From the NCBI GenBank assembly GCA_913054055.1, contig CAJXIT010000126.1:1-9284 (forward strand): DNA of 9,284 nt, given 5' to 3'. Below are positions 1-7,018 of the stretch, one piece after another. The stretch is from an uncultured Thalassolituus sp. Lineage in GTDB: Bacteria > Pseudomonadota > Gammaproteobacteria > Pseudomonadales > Oceanobacteraceae. A program made the translations under genes and the position numbers. The notes below the pieces were generated by a model, which saw only the letters and a list, made by a program, of their open reading frames with translations, had not been told where the DNA came from and did not search any database. The first letter of the stretch is position 1; the number at the start of each line of letters is the position of its first letter.

Positions 1-546
1 TGTTAGCCAGTCCTTTAAAATGATTCGATAACCAGACCCTAGTGTAAGAGTGAAGTGATCATCGTTATTAAACTTAGTATTGCCAGCACCGGCTACAACA
101 TAAAAAGCACTGTTTAAAGTTAGATTCTGAGTGATAAATGACTCGCCGGGAAAAAGATTATAACCAAGCAAGAAGTTATAATATGTATAGTCTCGATTCA
201 CTATTATATTAGCAAAATCAGAATTGACTTCTTGGCTTGTATATCCTGCTTCAGCTTGGCCAAAGTTTGCTTGTAAGAAAAAGTCTTCAGTGGCATGGAA
301 TGAAGCTTTTACCCCTGTAACGACATCTGTTCCAAAGTCTTCAATGGATAGTATGCCTGTATAAAGACCTACTTCAAAAAACTCTGAATCAATTTGTGCT
401 TCATAAACTTCACGTAGCTCTGGGTCTGGCTCAACCACAATAATGGGGTTAATTTGTACATTCCCATCGTCTTGATGATCGTTAGCTATTGCCAATGATG
501 CGCTCATACTAAAAATCAAAACTAAACCTAATGATAATACTTGCAT
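1..546 (-). CDS. Outer-membrane beta-barrel domain protein (partial, C-terminus off the left edge)
   Basis: The frame is open from ATG at 546 to the window edge, giving 182 residues without a stop. Residues 1-21 form a signal peptide (hydrophobic core LSLGLVLIFSMSASLA, then IANDHQ). The mature protein starts with an acidic, proline-containing linker (about 22-50) and continues as alternating aromatic/polar strands: EFFEVGLYTGILSIEDFG, DFFLQANFGQAE, DYTYYNFLLGYNLFPGE, FYVVAGAGNTKF, HFTLTLGSGYRI. This pattern strongly resembles the OM beta-barrel family found as paralogues in myxobacteria and some Gammaproteobacteria (TIGR04565-type, recalled from memory and not searched). That family is about 200 residues long, so only a few dozen residues should be missing. 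An SD-like GAGTAGG lies about 8 bases before the ATG. The gene follows the SH3/barrel gene after 41 bases and is probably cotranscribed with it. Inferred role: OM component of the machine encoded by the divergent operon. Confidence 0.85.
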   Translation of the reverse strand, partial: MQVLSLGLVLIFSMSASLAIANDHQDDGNVQINPIIVVEPDPELREVYEAQIDSEFFEVGLYTGILSIEDFGTDVVTGVKASFHATEDFFLQANFGQAEAGYTSQEVNSDFANIIVNRDYTYYNFLLGYNLFPGESFITQNLTLNSAFYVVAGAGNTKFNNDDHFTLTLGSGYRIILKDWLT

Positions 547-587
547 ATATTTACCTACTCATGACGCTTTACAAAAGCTATATACTA

Positions 588-1415
588 TTAAAAGAAACTG
601 CTGAAGCCTAATCGCCAAGCACTGTTGCTTAGCTTATCGTTTTCACCTTCTATATACATTTTTCTATATTCTCCACGAACTACAAAGCTGTAGCCAATGT
701 AATAGTTGATGCCTATACCAGTAAATTCGTATTCGTTAATTGGTATACCTGTGGTGCCGATTTGCCCTTTACTTTTATAGCTCCATTCTTGTTTACCTAA
801 CCCTTTACTTAAAAAAGGAGTAAAAGACCAATTACCGCTGTATTCAAATAATTGGAACGGTTCCACAATTAGATTGCCACCATAGGATATGCCGTCTATG
901 AGTTTCCCAAATACTTCACCGTATTCAACTTCAATTCCTGCCCATTTGAGCAGACGAAACCCTGCCATTAAAGTGGCTGTTTCTGCTTTTTCTTGTCGAC
1001 CAATGCTAAAACCAACACGCCCTTGCTGGGCTAAAAAGTCACCGTGCTGTGTATCTGGTAATGCTGCAGGCAGGCCAGTAGGGGCAAGGGTTCTGGCCAA
1101 GGCCTCTTGTTTTACCCAGCCCTGACGATTGCGGTGATCGCTGACATAGAACCAGTTGGTGCGACGGGTGTGTACTTTAATGGTGTGCCCTTGTTCGATC
1201 ACATGAAATATGGGATAGCCACGGCCTGGACCTGAGTGCAGTTCAAGGTAGGTATCGATGACCTTTAACTCAACTTTGGGCTCGGTGTCCTCAATATTGG
1301 GGTTGGACTGCAATTCGAGCTTGTCCAAGCCCAAATCTAAACTAAAGGCTAAAGAGGGCAGTAATAAAGTGGTCCATGTGCTGAAAGTCAGCAGGATGGA
1401 GGGAATTCTATGCAT
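588..1415 (-). CDS. Exported SH3-domain protein with C-terminal outer-membrane beta-barrel
   Basis: The product has 275 residues. Residues 1-25 form a signal peptide (hydrophobic core ending PSLAFS). Residues about 50-108 form a bacterial SH3 (SH3b) domain: a YLELHSGPGRGYPIFHVI segment, then a basic TRRTNWFYVSDH segment and GWV near its end, as in SH3_3-type modules. Residues about 130-275 are strand-rich and amphipathic, with Gly/aromatic alternation, and end in ...WRLGFSSFF; the terminal Phe is the usual BAM recognition signature of OM barrels. The arrangement suggests a membrane barrel with a periplasmic SH3 domain that could bind peptidoglycan or a partner protein. An in-frame TAG lies shortly upstream of the ATG with no other start between, which supports this start; the ribosome site is weak. 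It is the first gene of the leftward unit, divergent from the TPR/motor operon. Domain assignment is fairly firm; participation in the machine is inferred from position. Confidence 0.85.
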   Translation of the reverse strand: MHRIPSILLTFSTWTTLLLPSLAFSLDLGLDKLELQSNPNIEDTEPKVELKVIDTYLELHSGPGRGYPIFHVIEQGHTIKVHTRRTNWFYVSDHRNRQGWVKQEALARTLAPTGLPAALPDTQHGDFLAQQGRVGFSIGRQEKAETATLMAGFRLLKWAGIEVEYGEVFGKLIDGISYGGNLIVEPFQLFEYSGNWSFTPFLSKGLGKQEWSYKSKGQIGTTGIPINEYEFTGIGINYYIGYSFVVRGEYRKMYIEGENDKLSNSAWRLGFSSFF

Positions 1416-1535
1416 AATACAGCTCGACTAACTCAGGTACGTGACGCGGTTACTTGAGATCAGAATAGGGTTAAAAACAGAGCGCCATTGTAAACCCATT
1501 CAAATTCATATCTTGCATTGGCATCACTGGGTAGG

Positions 1536-1551
1536 TGTGACCCAGTTCACT
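1536..1551. promoter_or_regulatory. CRP/Vfr-like binding site
   Basis: The bases read TGTGA-CCCAGT-TCACT, matching the CRP/Vfr consensus TGTGA-N6-TCACA at nine of ten specified positions. The left half also belongs to another perfect inverted repeat, ACTGGGT-N7-ACCCAGT (1526-1546), so two dyads overlap. The site is about 120 bases from the leftward start codon and 235 bases from the rightward one. Its centre is 36 bases upstream of a minus-strand TATGAA hexamer, near but not exactly at class II activator spacing. Control of the leftward barrel genes is therefore the likelier guess. The match is read by eye; binding is inference. Confidence 0.4.
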
Positions 1552-1695
1552 ATCCTAATATTTATGTGCGCTGGATCATAAAAATATGGGAATTTCGGCC
1601 AATCTTTTTAGAAGAATCCCTCAGAATTTGAACTCGCGCTAGTTAATTTGGGAGCAAAAAAAGCATAATGCCGGAAAATTTACAGACTATGTTAG

Positions 1696-1709
1696 TGAAT
1701 ACTTATTCA
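1696..1709. promoter_or_regulatory. Palindrome resembling an ArgR box
   Basis: TGAATA-CT-TATTCA is a perfect 6+6 dyad with a two-base centre. It fits the core of the enterobacterial ArgR box (TGAAT-W4-ATTCA) except for one C in the centre. E. coli ArgR normally uses two boxes spaced 3 bases apart, and I see no second box here, so ArgR is only one possibility; another dimeric regulator is equally possible. The centre lies about 85 bases before the rightward start codon and about 30-40 bases upstream of the TAAAAT hexamer, a plausible regulator position. Confidence 0.3.
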
Positions 1710-1716
1710 TCTCTGG

Positions 1717-1745
1717 TGGCCCGTAGTACATGGGTTCACTAAAAT
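1717..1745 (+). promoter_or_regulatory. Candidate sigma-70 promoter for the rightward operon
   Basis: TAAAAT at 1740-1745 matches five of six bases of the -10 consensus. At a 17-base spacing the -35 position reads TGGCCC, matching only three of six bases of TTGACA, so the promoter would be weak or activator-dependent. Transcription would start near 1752, giving a leader of about 35 bases before the ATG at 1787. This is a by-eye assignment. Confidence 0.25.
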
Positions 1746-1786
1746 ACAGTTCAGAAACACAGTCCAGCAAGCATTGGTAAATCGGT

Positions 1787-2389
1787 ATGGCGTCACCACA
1801 AAGCAAACATTTACACTGGGTCTACTTAGGCGTGTTCGCGCTTATTTTCTTATGCTTGGGTATCAAGCAAGCATTTGCAGCAGATAACAATATTAACTTT
1901 GCCGCAGATGCTAAGCAGAAAGGCGCGCAAGCGGCTTTGCAAACCGTAAAAAAGCTCTCAAAAGAAATTCAGCAGCTGAAATCTGAAGTGGTGGACTTGA
2001 ATAAAGACCTGCGCTTAATGGAAGAAGAGCTGTTATTCCCTACCAGTACTCAAGCCACCGTCTTTGTTTCTTTGGATATTGGTCAGTTTTTCACATTAGA
2101 AGGCATCAAATTAAAGCTGGATGACAAGCAAGTGGCCAGCCATATTTACAGTGAAAAGCAGCGACAGTCTTTAGCCCGTGGTGGCATTCAGCGTTTACAT
2201 ATGACAAACCTAAACCAAGGCATTCATACCATGAGTGCATTTTTCACTGGGCTTGGTCCTAATGGTCGCCCTTATAAACGTGCCAGCGAAATTACATTTA
2301 CCAAAGGAAAAGGCAGTCAGTATATAGAACTGGCCATCATTGATGATTTAGCCAAGCAAGAACCGCGCTTTGAAATCAAGCAGTGGTAG
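1787..2389 (+). CDS. Exported coiled-coil/beta-domain protein, first gene of the operon
   Basis: The product has 200 residues. Residues 1-31 form a signal peptide with a hydrophobic core (VYLGVFALIFLCLGI) and a likely cleavage after AFA, before ADNN. Residues about 45-83 are heptad-like and charged (LQTVKKLSKEIQQLKSEV...), a predicted short coiled coil. Residues about 90-190 look beta-rich (ATVFVSLDIG, GIKLKLDDKQV, GGIQRLHMTNL, GIHTMSAFFTG, QYIELAII), like a small beta-sandwich as in surface or adaptor proteins. I do not recognise a named family. An in-frame TAA at 1778-1780 rules out a longer start; no strong SD precedes the ATG. The next gene begins 10 bases beyond the stop. Position suggests a periplasmic partner of the TPR proteins, with the coiled coil a possible oligomerisation element. 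Confidence 0.8.
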   Translation: MASPQSKHLHWVYLGVFALIFLCLGIKQAFAADNNINFAADAKQKGAQAALQTVKKLSKEIQQLKSEVVDLNKDLRLMEEELLFPTSTQATVFVSLDIGQFFTLEGIKLKLDDKQVASHIYSEKQRQSLARGGIQRLHMTNLNQGIHTMSAFFTGLGPNGRPYKRASEITFTKGKGSQYIELAIIDDLAKQEPRFEIKQW

Positions 2390-2391
2390 AG
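2385..2391 (+). promoter_or_regulatory. Ribosome binding site supporting a start at 2400
   Basis: GGTAGAG overlaps the stop codon of the upstream gene and lies 8 bases before ATG 2400. Neither the TTG at 2370 nor the ATG at 2442 has a comparable purine-rich element, which is why 2400 was chosen. Confidence 0.4.
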
Positions 2392-2399
2392 CGCTTATC

Positions 2400-4145
2400 A
2401 TGACCCTTTTCGCTGCAAACCATTCTTTTTCAAATACACACATGGCTAAGCTAAGTGGGTTTTTGTGCGTGATGTTTTTCGCTTTTTTTCTTAATGCCTC
2501 TGCCAATGCCGCTGCTGTTAAAGATTTAAAATACGGTGGTATTTTATTTGATTACTATCAGCAAGATTATTTCCAGGCTTTGGTGGGTTATGAATATGCA
2601 AAAGCCACCGATGAACTTAAACACCACGGCGATGAAGCCCGTTTATTACAAGGGGGAATGACGTTGTCGTATGGCTTGCCTGATGAAGCCCAGCGTATTT
2701 TTGAAGAATTGCTGGTGGATTCTGTGCCGCAAGCATCGCGCAATAAAGCGTGGTTTTATTTAGCTAAGTTGTATTACCAAAAAGGCGAAGTAAATAGTGC
2801 TGCAAGAAACTTGGCCCGTATACAAGGCAGTGTGCCAAAAGAAGTAGCGGAAGAATTTAATTACTTAGCCACGTTAATCAATATTAATAATAAGCATTTT
2901 GATGCGGCAAAAAGCGCTTTACAGTTTGTGGGTAAAGGCAGTGTTTATGAACCGTATTTATTATTTAACTTAGCCATCAGTCAGCTAGAAGCAGGTCAAG
3001 AGCAAGCCTGCCGAGAGAATTTAAATAAAGTGGTGGCTTATGGTGAAAAGCATCCAAAAGAAGAGTTCTTAGTATTGGCCGACCGTGCTAAGCAAGCCTT
3101 GGCCCACTTATATATTCAAAAGCAAGATTTGATGGGGGCGTGGGGGCACTTACAAAATGTTCGCACAACAGGCTTATACAGTAACCGAGCTTTATTAAGT
3201 TATGGTTGGACCGCTATTAAACTGAAGCAATACAATAAAGCCATACCCGCGTTAAAAGCATTGAATAAACGATCTATTAGTATTGCAGAAGTGCAAGAGG
3301 CTAAAGTATTGCTGGGCCACTTGTACGAGCAAAAGGGCGCTACCCGTACGGCATTAAAACAATACTTATTAGCTGAAAAGTCATTTAAAAGTGGTGTGGA
3401 CTCCATATCCCATGCACGAAAAGTCATAGCAGGTCAGCGCATTCCTGAAGAGTTTGTGGTGAACCTAGAAGCCATGATGGATGAAACCGATTGGTACGGC
3501 AGCGAGCCAAGCATTGATTACACTAAGCTAACACCATTTTTGGTTGAGCTAATGTCAAGCAACCCATTTCATAGTGTCATTAAAGAGCTGCGAGATTTGT
3601 ACGCCATTCGTAATAACTTAAGTTATTGGGGGCGTCAGGCCATTGAGCATCAACTGATCATTAAGCACCGCCAGCAAGGCCTAACCAGTAAAATGATTCA
3701 GTCTTTTATTGCTAAAACAGAAGCCAAGCAAACGCAATTAGAAAACGATATTAGTGATTTACGTCTGCATACCATGACATTAGAAGTGGAAGAACAAGAC
3801 CGTTTTGTTTCACTGATTGAAGCCACGGATAAAAGTTTTGATTTTTTAGATGATAAATTGACGAAAGTAAAAGCCATTAAAGAACCTTTTAGGCAATCCG
3901 AAAAAAATGTGCGATGGGCTAACAAGTTACATAAACGTATTAAGAAAAAGCTAAATAATACGAATAGTTTAATCAAGAAATTAGAGAATGTGATGCGCAT
4001 TGTTGTTAATGCTGAATTAGATAATCACGAAGAACGAATGCGTTATTACTGGGCTCAAGCACGTTTGGGTAAAGCCCGTTTATACGATCGAACCCTTAAT
4101 AACATTGAAAATGAAAAAATTAAAAAAGCAGGAGCACGTCCATGA
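2400..4145 (+). CDS. Periplasmic TPR protein with C-terminal coiled coil
   Basis: From ATG 2400 the product has 581 residues. A signal peptide core (LSGFLCVMFFAFFLNASANA) ends near residue 37, before AAVKDL. Residues about 50-340 carry degenerate TPR helical pairs: the LPDEAQRIFEELL/NKAWFYLAKLYYQKGEVNSAARNLARI region, then YLLFNLAISQLEAGQEQACRENL, ALSYGWTAIKL-type helices and KQYNKAIPALKAL. Residues about 410-560 are long charged helices with heptad spacing (SKMIQSFIAKTEAKQTQLENDISDL, LHKRIKKKLNNTNSLIKKLENV), predicted to be coiled coil. The frame extends back to TTG 2370; ATG 2442 would give a more typical signal peptide (MAKLSGFLCV...), so the start is not certain. The stop overlaps the next gene by ATGA, implying translational coupling. 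By size and content it could correspond to the periplasmic TPR component (GltC-like) of Myxococcus Glt machinery; this is inference, not a homology search. Confidence 0.85.
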   Translation: MTLFAANHSFSNTHMAKLSGFLCVMFFAFFLNASANAAAVKDLKYGGILFDYYQQDYFQALVGYEYAKATDELKHHGDEARLLQGGMTLSYGLPDEAQRIFEELLVDSVPQASRNKAWFYLAKLYYQKGEVNSAARNLARIQGSVPKEVAEEFNYLATLININNKHFDAAKSALQFVGKGSVYEPYLLFNLAISQLEAGQEQACRENLNKVVAYGEKHPKEEFLVLADRAKQALAHLYIQKQDLMGAWGHLQNVRTTGLYSNRALLSYGWTAIKLKQYNKAIPALKALNKRSISIAEVQEAKVLLGHLYEQKGATRTALKQYLLAEKSFKSGVDSISHARKVIAGQRIPEEFVVNLEAMMDETDWYGSEPSIDYTKLTPFLVELMSSNPFHSVIKELRDLYAIRNNLSYWGRQAIEHQLIIKHRQQGLTSKMIQSFIAKTEAKQTQLENDISDLRLHTMTLEVEEQDRFVSLIEATDKSFDFLDDKLTKVKAIKEPFRQSEKNVRWANKLHKRIKKKLNNTNSLIKKLENVMRIVVNAELDNHEERMRYYWAQARLGKARLYDRTLNNIENEKIKKAGARP

Positions 4146-7018
4146 TGTTAATGCGTAACATTGCCTATGGAGCGGTTGTGAGTTTGCTGCTGTCTGGATG
4201 TAGTTCTCAAGGCACCATTGCAGGCTTAGACGACGACCAAACCGAAGCAGAAGAATCGTCACTGGATTTTAGTAATCTAGATCACCAACAGGTCCGCAGT
4301 GAATATGAAGAGCTGTTAGACCTTGTGGATGATGAGTACTTAAAAGAACAAATTCAGCGCCGCATTGCCGGTGTTCACATGCAAGAAGGGGATGAGAATC
4401 AAACCAAGCTTGCACCTAAGCAAGGCTACTATCGCAATGCCATTGCCAGTTATGTGGACATTTTAGAAAAATACCCTAATAGTCCTGATAATGCAGAAGT
4501 GCTGTATCAACTTGCCAAAGCGTATGACATGGAAGGGAAAACCAATAATGCCCGTCAGATGTTAGAGCGTTTGGTGCGTCGTCACCCTAATTTTCACGTT
4601 ATTTCAGAAGCTCACTTTCGTTTAGGGGATATTTATTTCTCTCGTAATTGGTATAAAAAAGCAGAGGAGGCGTATCGTTCAACAGTAGAGACCGATGCTG
4701 GCAAGTTAGTATTAAATGCCCATTACATGTTGGCCTGGTCGCTATACAAGCAAGGTAATTACAACAAGGCACTTGATCATTTAGCCATTGTGGTTGATGA
4801 AATTTTTACGGCGGAAAAAACAGGTCGTGCATTAACTAAAGCGGAACAGCATTTAATAAAAGATGCTTTACACAGCATGAGTTTATCGTTGGTTAGTTTA
4901 GGCGGCGCCAAAGCGATTCAGGATGTGTCTGCCATAGAGGGTAAAAGCTATGTATGGCGCATATACGATGAGCTAGCACAATTTTATTTAGAAAAAGCCC
5001 GTTATGATGACAGTGCGGTGACTTACCGTGAGTACATTTTAGCCAATCCATTGGATCAGCGAGCCAGTGATTTTCATAGTAAGTTGATTGCCGCTTATGT
5101 AAAGGGTGCATTTCCAAAGCTTGTACTATCTGAAAAAGAAAACTTTGTTGAATTTTACGGACCAAGCTCAAAATACCTTAAAACCTATCCTGATCAACAA
5201 GTGAAAGTGTACAAAACACTGCATACCTATTATGTAGAGCTTGCCCAGCATTTTCATGCTCAGGGGCAGCAATCTATTAAGCAGTTTGCTAAAACCAAAG
5301 AAAAGCACTTAAAAGAATTGGCGGTGAGTTCTTTTTCGAAAGCCACTGGCTATTACGGACAATTCATTAATACCTTTCCAACAGATACAGCGGTTGCAGG
5401 TTTGATGTATAAAAAAGCCGATGCACACTTTGAAAACAAGCAGTTTTCTTTAGCGGCTAATGATTACAGCGTGATTGCTTATGGTAATGAGAAATTTAAA
5501 AAAGCGTCATATAAACAGGCCAATAAAGCGGCTTATGCCAGCATAATCTCTTTTAATAAGCACACGGAAGTTCTGAAGGCTCAGAAGGCCAAGCAAGAAA
5601 CATTGAAGTTATGGCAGGCTAAATCTGTGGATGCCATGCTGAAGTTTTCAGAAGTGTTCCATAAAGACAAGCGAGCGATAGCCGTATTGACCAATGCAGC
5701 GCAAGCCTTATTTGCGCTTAATGAATATGATCGTGCGATTAGTGTGGCCAGTAACTTAATTAAAACAACGCCTAAGCTGAATAAGAGCTTAAAGCAAACG
5801 GCTTATGGCATATTGGCTCACTCATATTTCCAAAAGGGTGAGTTCCAATTAGCGCAAAATAATTATCTGGCTCAGCGCAAATTAACGACTAAAAAGTCCA
5901 CTAATTATGTTGAAATCAGTAACCAGATCGCTGCATCCGTATATAAAAAAGCAGAAGTAATGAAAGCCAAAGCGGCTACCGTTGAAGGTGAAGATAAGGC
6001 AAAACAGCAACAGCTAGCCACATCTAAAGTGATTAAAGAGTTGTTGAGTCTTAAAAAGCTGGCACCAAAATCCAATATTCGAATCTTGGCTCAGTACGAT
6101 GCAGTTTCATTGTTGTTATCTGATAAGCAATGGAAAGTGGCTATTAAAGAGCTGAATGAACTTAAATCAAAATTCCCTAAACATAAATTATCAGTAGAGT
6201 TTCCACGTAAACTTGCAATTGCATATGAGCAAAGCAAGCAGTGGAAAAAAGCAGCATCAGCTTATGAGGCGCTATTTAAATTCGACCCAGATGCAAAGGT
6301 CAAACAAGAGGCCTTGTTTATTTCTGCCGGCTTGCAAGAGAAAATTGGCAAGCCTAATAAAGCCATCGAGTACTACCGAGATTATGCTCATAAGTATGAA
6401 AAGCCGTTTGATAACCGAATGGAAGCCCGTTATCACCTAGCCGACCTATATTTAAAGAAAAAAGATCGTACGCGCCATTTGTTCTGGCTGCGTCGCATCA
6501 TTGATGGCGATAAAAAAGGCGGCAGTGACCGAACTGAGCGAAGTCGATATTTAGGCGCTTGGGCAAATACCAAGTATGGGGATTATTTTGCTTGGGAGTT
6601 TAATTGTCGAAAACTGCGTTTGCCTATCGAGAGCAGTATGCAAAAGAAAAACAATTACATTAAAGATGCCACCACTCGCTACGAAATGGCTTCCGCTTAT
6701 GGCATTTTAGAGTTTGTAACTCAAGCGACTTATAAAACCGCTGACTTGTATGCACGTTTTGGCAATGAGCTAAAATCTGCACCTGTACCAAAAGGCATGT
6801 CACAGGCGGACACTAAAATGTATCAAGATATTATGGTGCAGCAAGGGCAGCCATTTTCTGATCTAGCAGCGGATATTCATCAGAATAATATCCAACTAAG
6901 CTGGCAAGGATACTTTAACGAATGGATCTCTCAGAGTTTTGACGCGATGCAAACATTATCACCAGCGCGTTTTGGTAAAATTGAAGAAGTAGCGAGGTAC
7001 GGTGATGAAATTCGTTAA
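4142..7018 (+). CDS. Large outer-membrane TPR lipoprotein (GltD/AgnA-like scaffold candidate)
   Basis: The product has 958 residues. The N-terminus MMLMRNIAYG... leads to lipobox LLSG-C20; Ser at +2 and +3 (no Asp) predicts Lol export to the outer membrane. An acidic linker follows (about 28-60). Canonical TPR-like repeats occupy about 100-215 (PDNAEVLYQLAKAYDMEGK, SEAHFRLGDIYFSRNWYKKAEEAY, AHYMLAWSLYKQGNYNKALDHL). Helical repeats continue with interruptions through about 770, including VLTNAAQALFALNEYDRAI, YGILAHSYFQKGEFQLAQ, LAIAYEQSKQWKKAASAYEALF and ALFISAGLQEKIGKPNKAIEYY. The last ~150 residues (about 800-958) look different: less repetitive, with one Cys (FNCRKL). A clear SD, AGGAG (4130-4134), lies 7 bases before ATG 4142; ATG 4145 is an alternative. 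It overlaps the upstream gene by 4 bases. The long repeat solenoid suggests a periplasmic scaffold, comparable in type to the very large TPR component of Glt machinery; orthology is untested. Confidence 0.88.
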   Translation: MMLMRNIAYGAVVSLLLSGCSSQGTIAGLDDDQTEAEESSLDFSNLDHQQVRSEYEELLDLVDDEYLKEQIQRRIAGVHMQEGDENQTKLAPKQGYYRNAIASYVDILEKYPNSPDNAEVLYQLAKAYDMEGKTNNARQMLERLVRRHPNFHVISEAHFRLGDIYFSRNWYKKAEEAYRSTVETDAGKLVLNAHYMLAWSLYKQGNYNKALDHLAIVVDEIFTAEKTGRALTKAEQHLIKDALHSMSLSLVSLGGAKAIQDVSAIEGKSYVWRIYDELAQFYLEKARYDDSAVTYREYILANPLDQRASDFHSKLIAAYVKGAFPKLVLSEKENFVEFYGPSSKYLKTYPDQQVKVYKTLHTYYVELAQHFHAQGQQSIKQFAKTKEKHLKELAVSSFSKATGYYGQFINTFPTDTAVAGLMYKKADAHFENKQFSLAANDYSVIAYGNEKFKKASYKQANKAAYASIISFNKHTEVLKAQKAKQETLKLWQAKSVDAMLKFSEVFHKDKRAIAVLTNAAQALFALNEYDRAISVASNLIKTTPKLNKSLKQTAYGILAHSYFQKGEFQLAQNNYLAQRKLTTKKSTNYVEISNQIAASVYKKAEVMKAKAATVEGEDKAKQQQLATSKVIKELLSLKKLAPKSNIRILAQYDAVSLLLSDKQWKVAIKELNELKSKFPKHKLSVEFPRKLAIAYEQSKQWKKAASAYEALFKFDPDAKVKQEALFISAGLQEKIGKPNKAIEYYRDYAHKYEKPFDNRMEARYHLADLYLKKKDRTRHLFWLRRIIDGDKKGGSDRTERSRYLGAWANTKYGDYFAWEFNCRKLRLPIESSMQKKNNYIKDATTRYEMASAYGILEFVTQATYKTADLYARFGNELKSAPVPKGMSQADTKMYQDIMVQQGQPFSDLAADIHQNNIQLSWQGYFNEWISQSFDAMQTLSPARFGKIEEVARYGDEIR
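6994..6998 (+). promoter_or_regulatory. Ribosome binding site that decides the start at 7005
   Basis: GAGGT lies 6 bases before ATG 7005 but only 3 bases before the alternative GTG at 7002, so the ATG is preferred. The site sits inside the end of the upstream coding region, so the two genes overlap by 14 bases. Confidence 0.6.

Larger units (their letters stand above)
1416..1786. other. Divergent intergenic regulatory region
   Basis: This 371-base stretch contains no convincing gene. It separates the leftward barrel genes from the rightward TPR/motor operon and must hold both promoters. Visible contents are a CRP-like palindrome (1536-1551) overlapping a separate inverted repeat ACTGGGT-N7-ACCCAGT (1526-1546); a TGAATA-CT-TATTCA palindrome (1696-1709); and a -10-like TAAAAT (1740-1745) for the rightward operon. 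For the leftward unit there are only weak candidates: TTTACA (minus strand, 1489-1494) with CCTATT (1464-1469) at a long 19-base spacing, and TATGAA (minus strand, 1505-1510) close to the CRP-like site. Nothing resembling a tRNA, riboswitch or rho-independent terminator is apparent. Confidence 0.7.

Noticed and set aside
566..578. Small hairpin GCTTT-ACA-AAAGC between the two barrel genes
   Set aside because: Five mostly A-T pairs with a three-base loop and no U-run; likely chance in AT-rich sequence.
889..1125. Open frame on the plus strand opposite the SH3/barrel gene
   Set aside because: It is antisense to a well-supported gene; the product is Ser/Pro/Arg/Cys-rich without domain pattern or signal.
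1416..1786. Possible small RNA or riboswitch in the divergent region
   Set aside because: Apart from short dyads there is no extended conserved fold or terminator visible by eye.
3200..4262. Three open frames on the minus strand opposite the TPR genes (3200-3427, 3698-4000, 4080-4262)
   Set aside because: They are antisense to strongly coding TPR/lipoprotein genes, rich in Ser/Phe/Cys as expected of reversed Lys/Ala/Glu codons, and lack credible starts or neighbours.
4893..5171. Minus-strand open frame of 92 codons
   Set aside because: It is antisense to the large lipoprotein gene, with His/Trp/Cys-rich composition typical of a shadow frame.
6213..6440. Plus-strand open frame in another phase
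   Set aside because: It lies wholly within the large lipoprotein gene, whose TPR pattern continues uninterrupted there.
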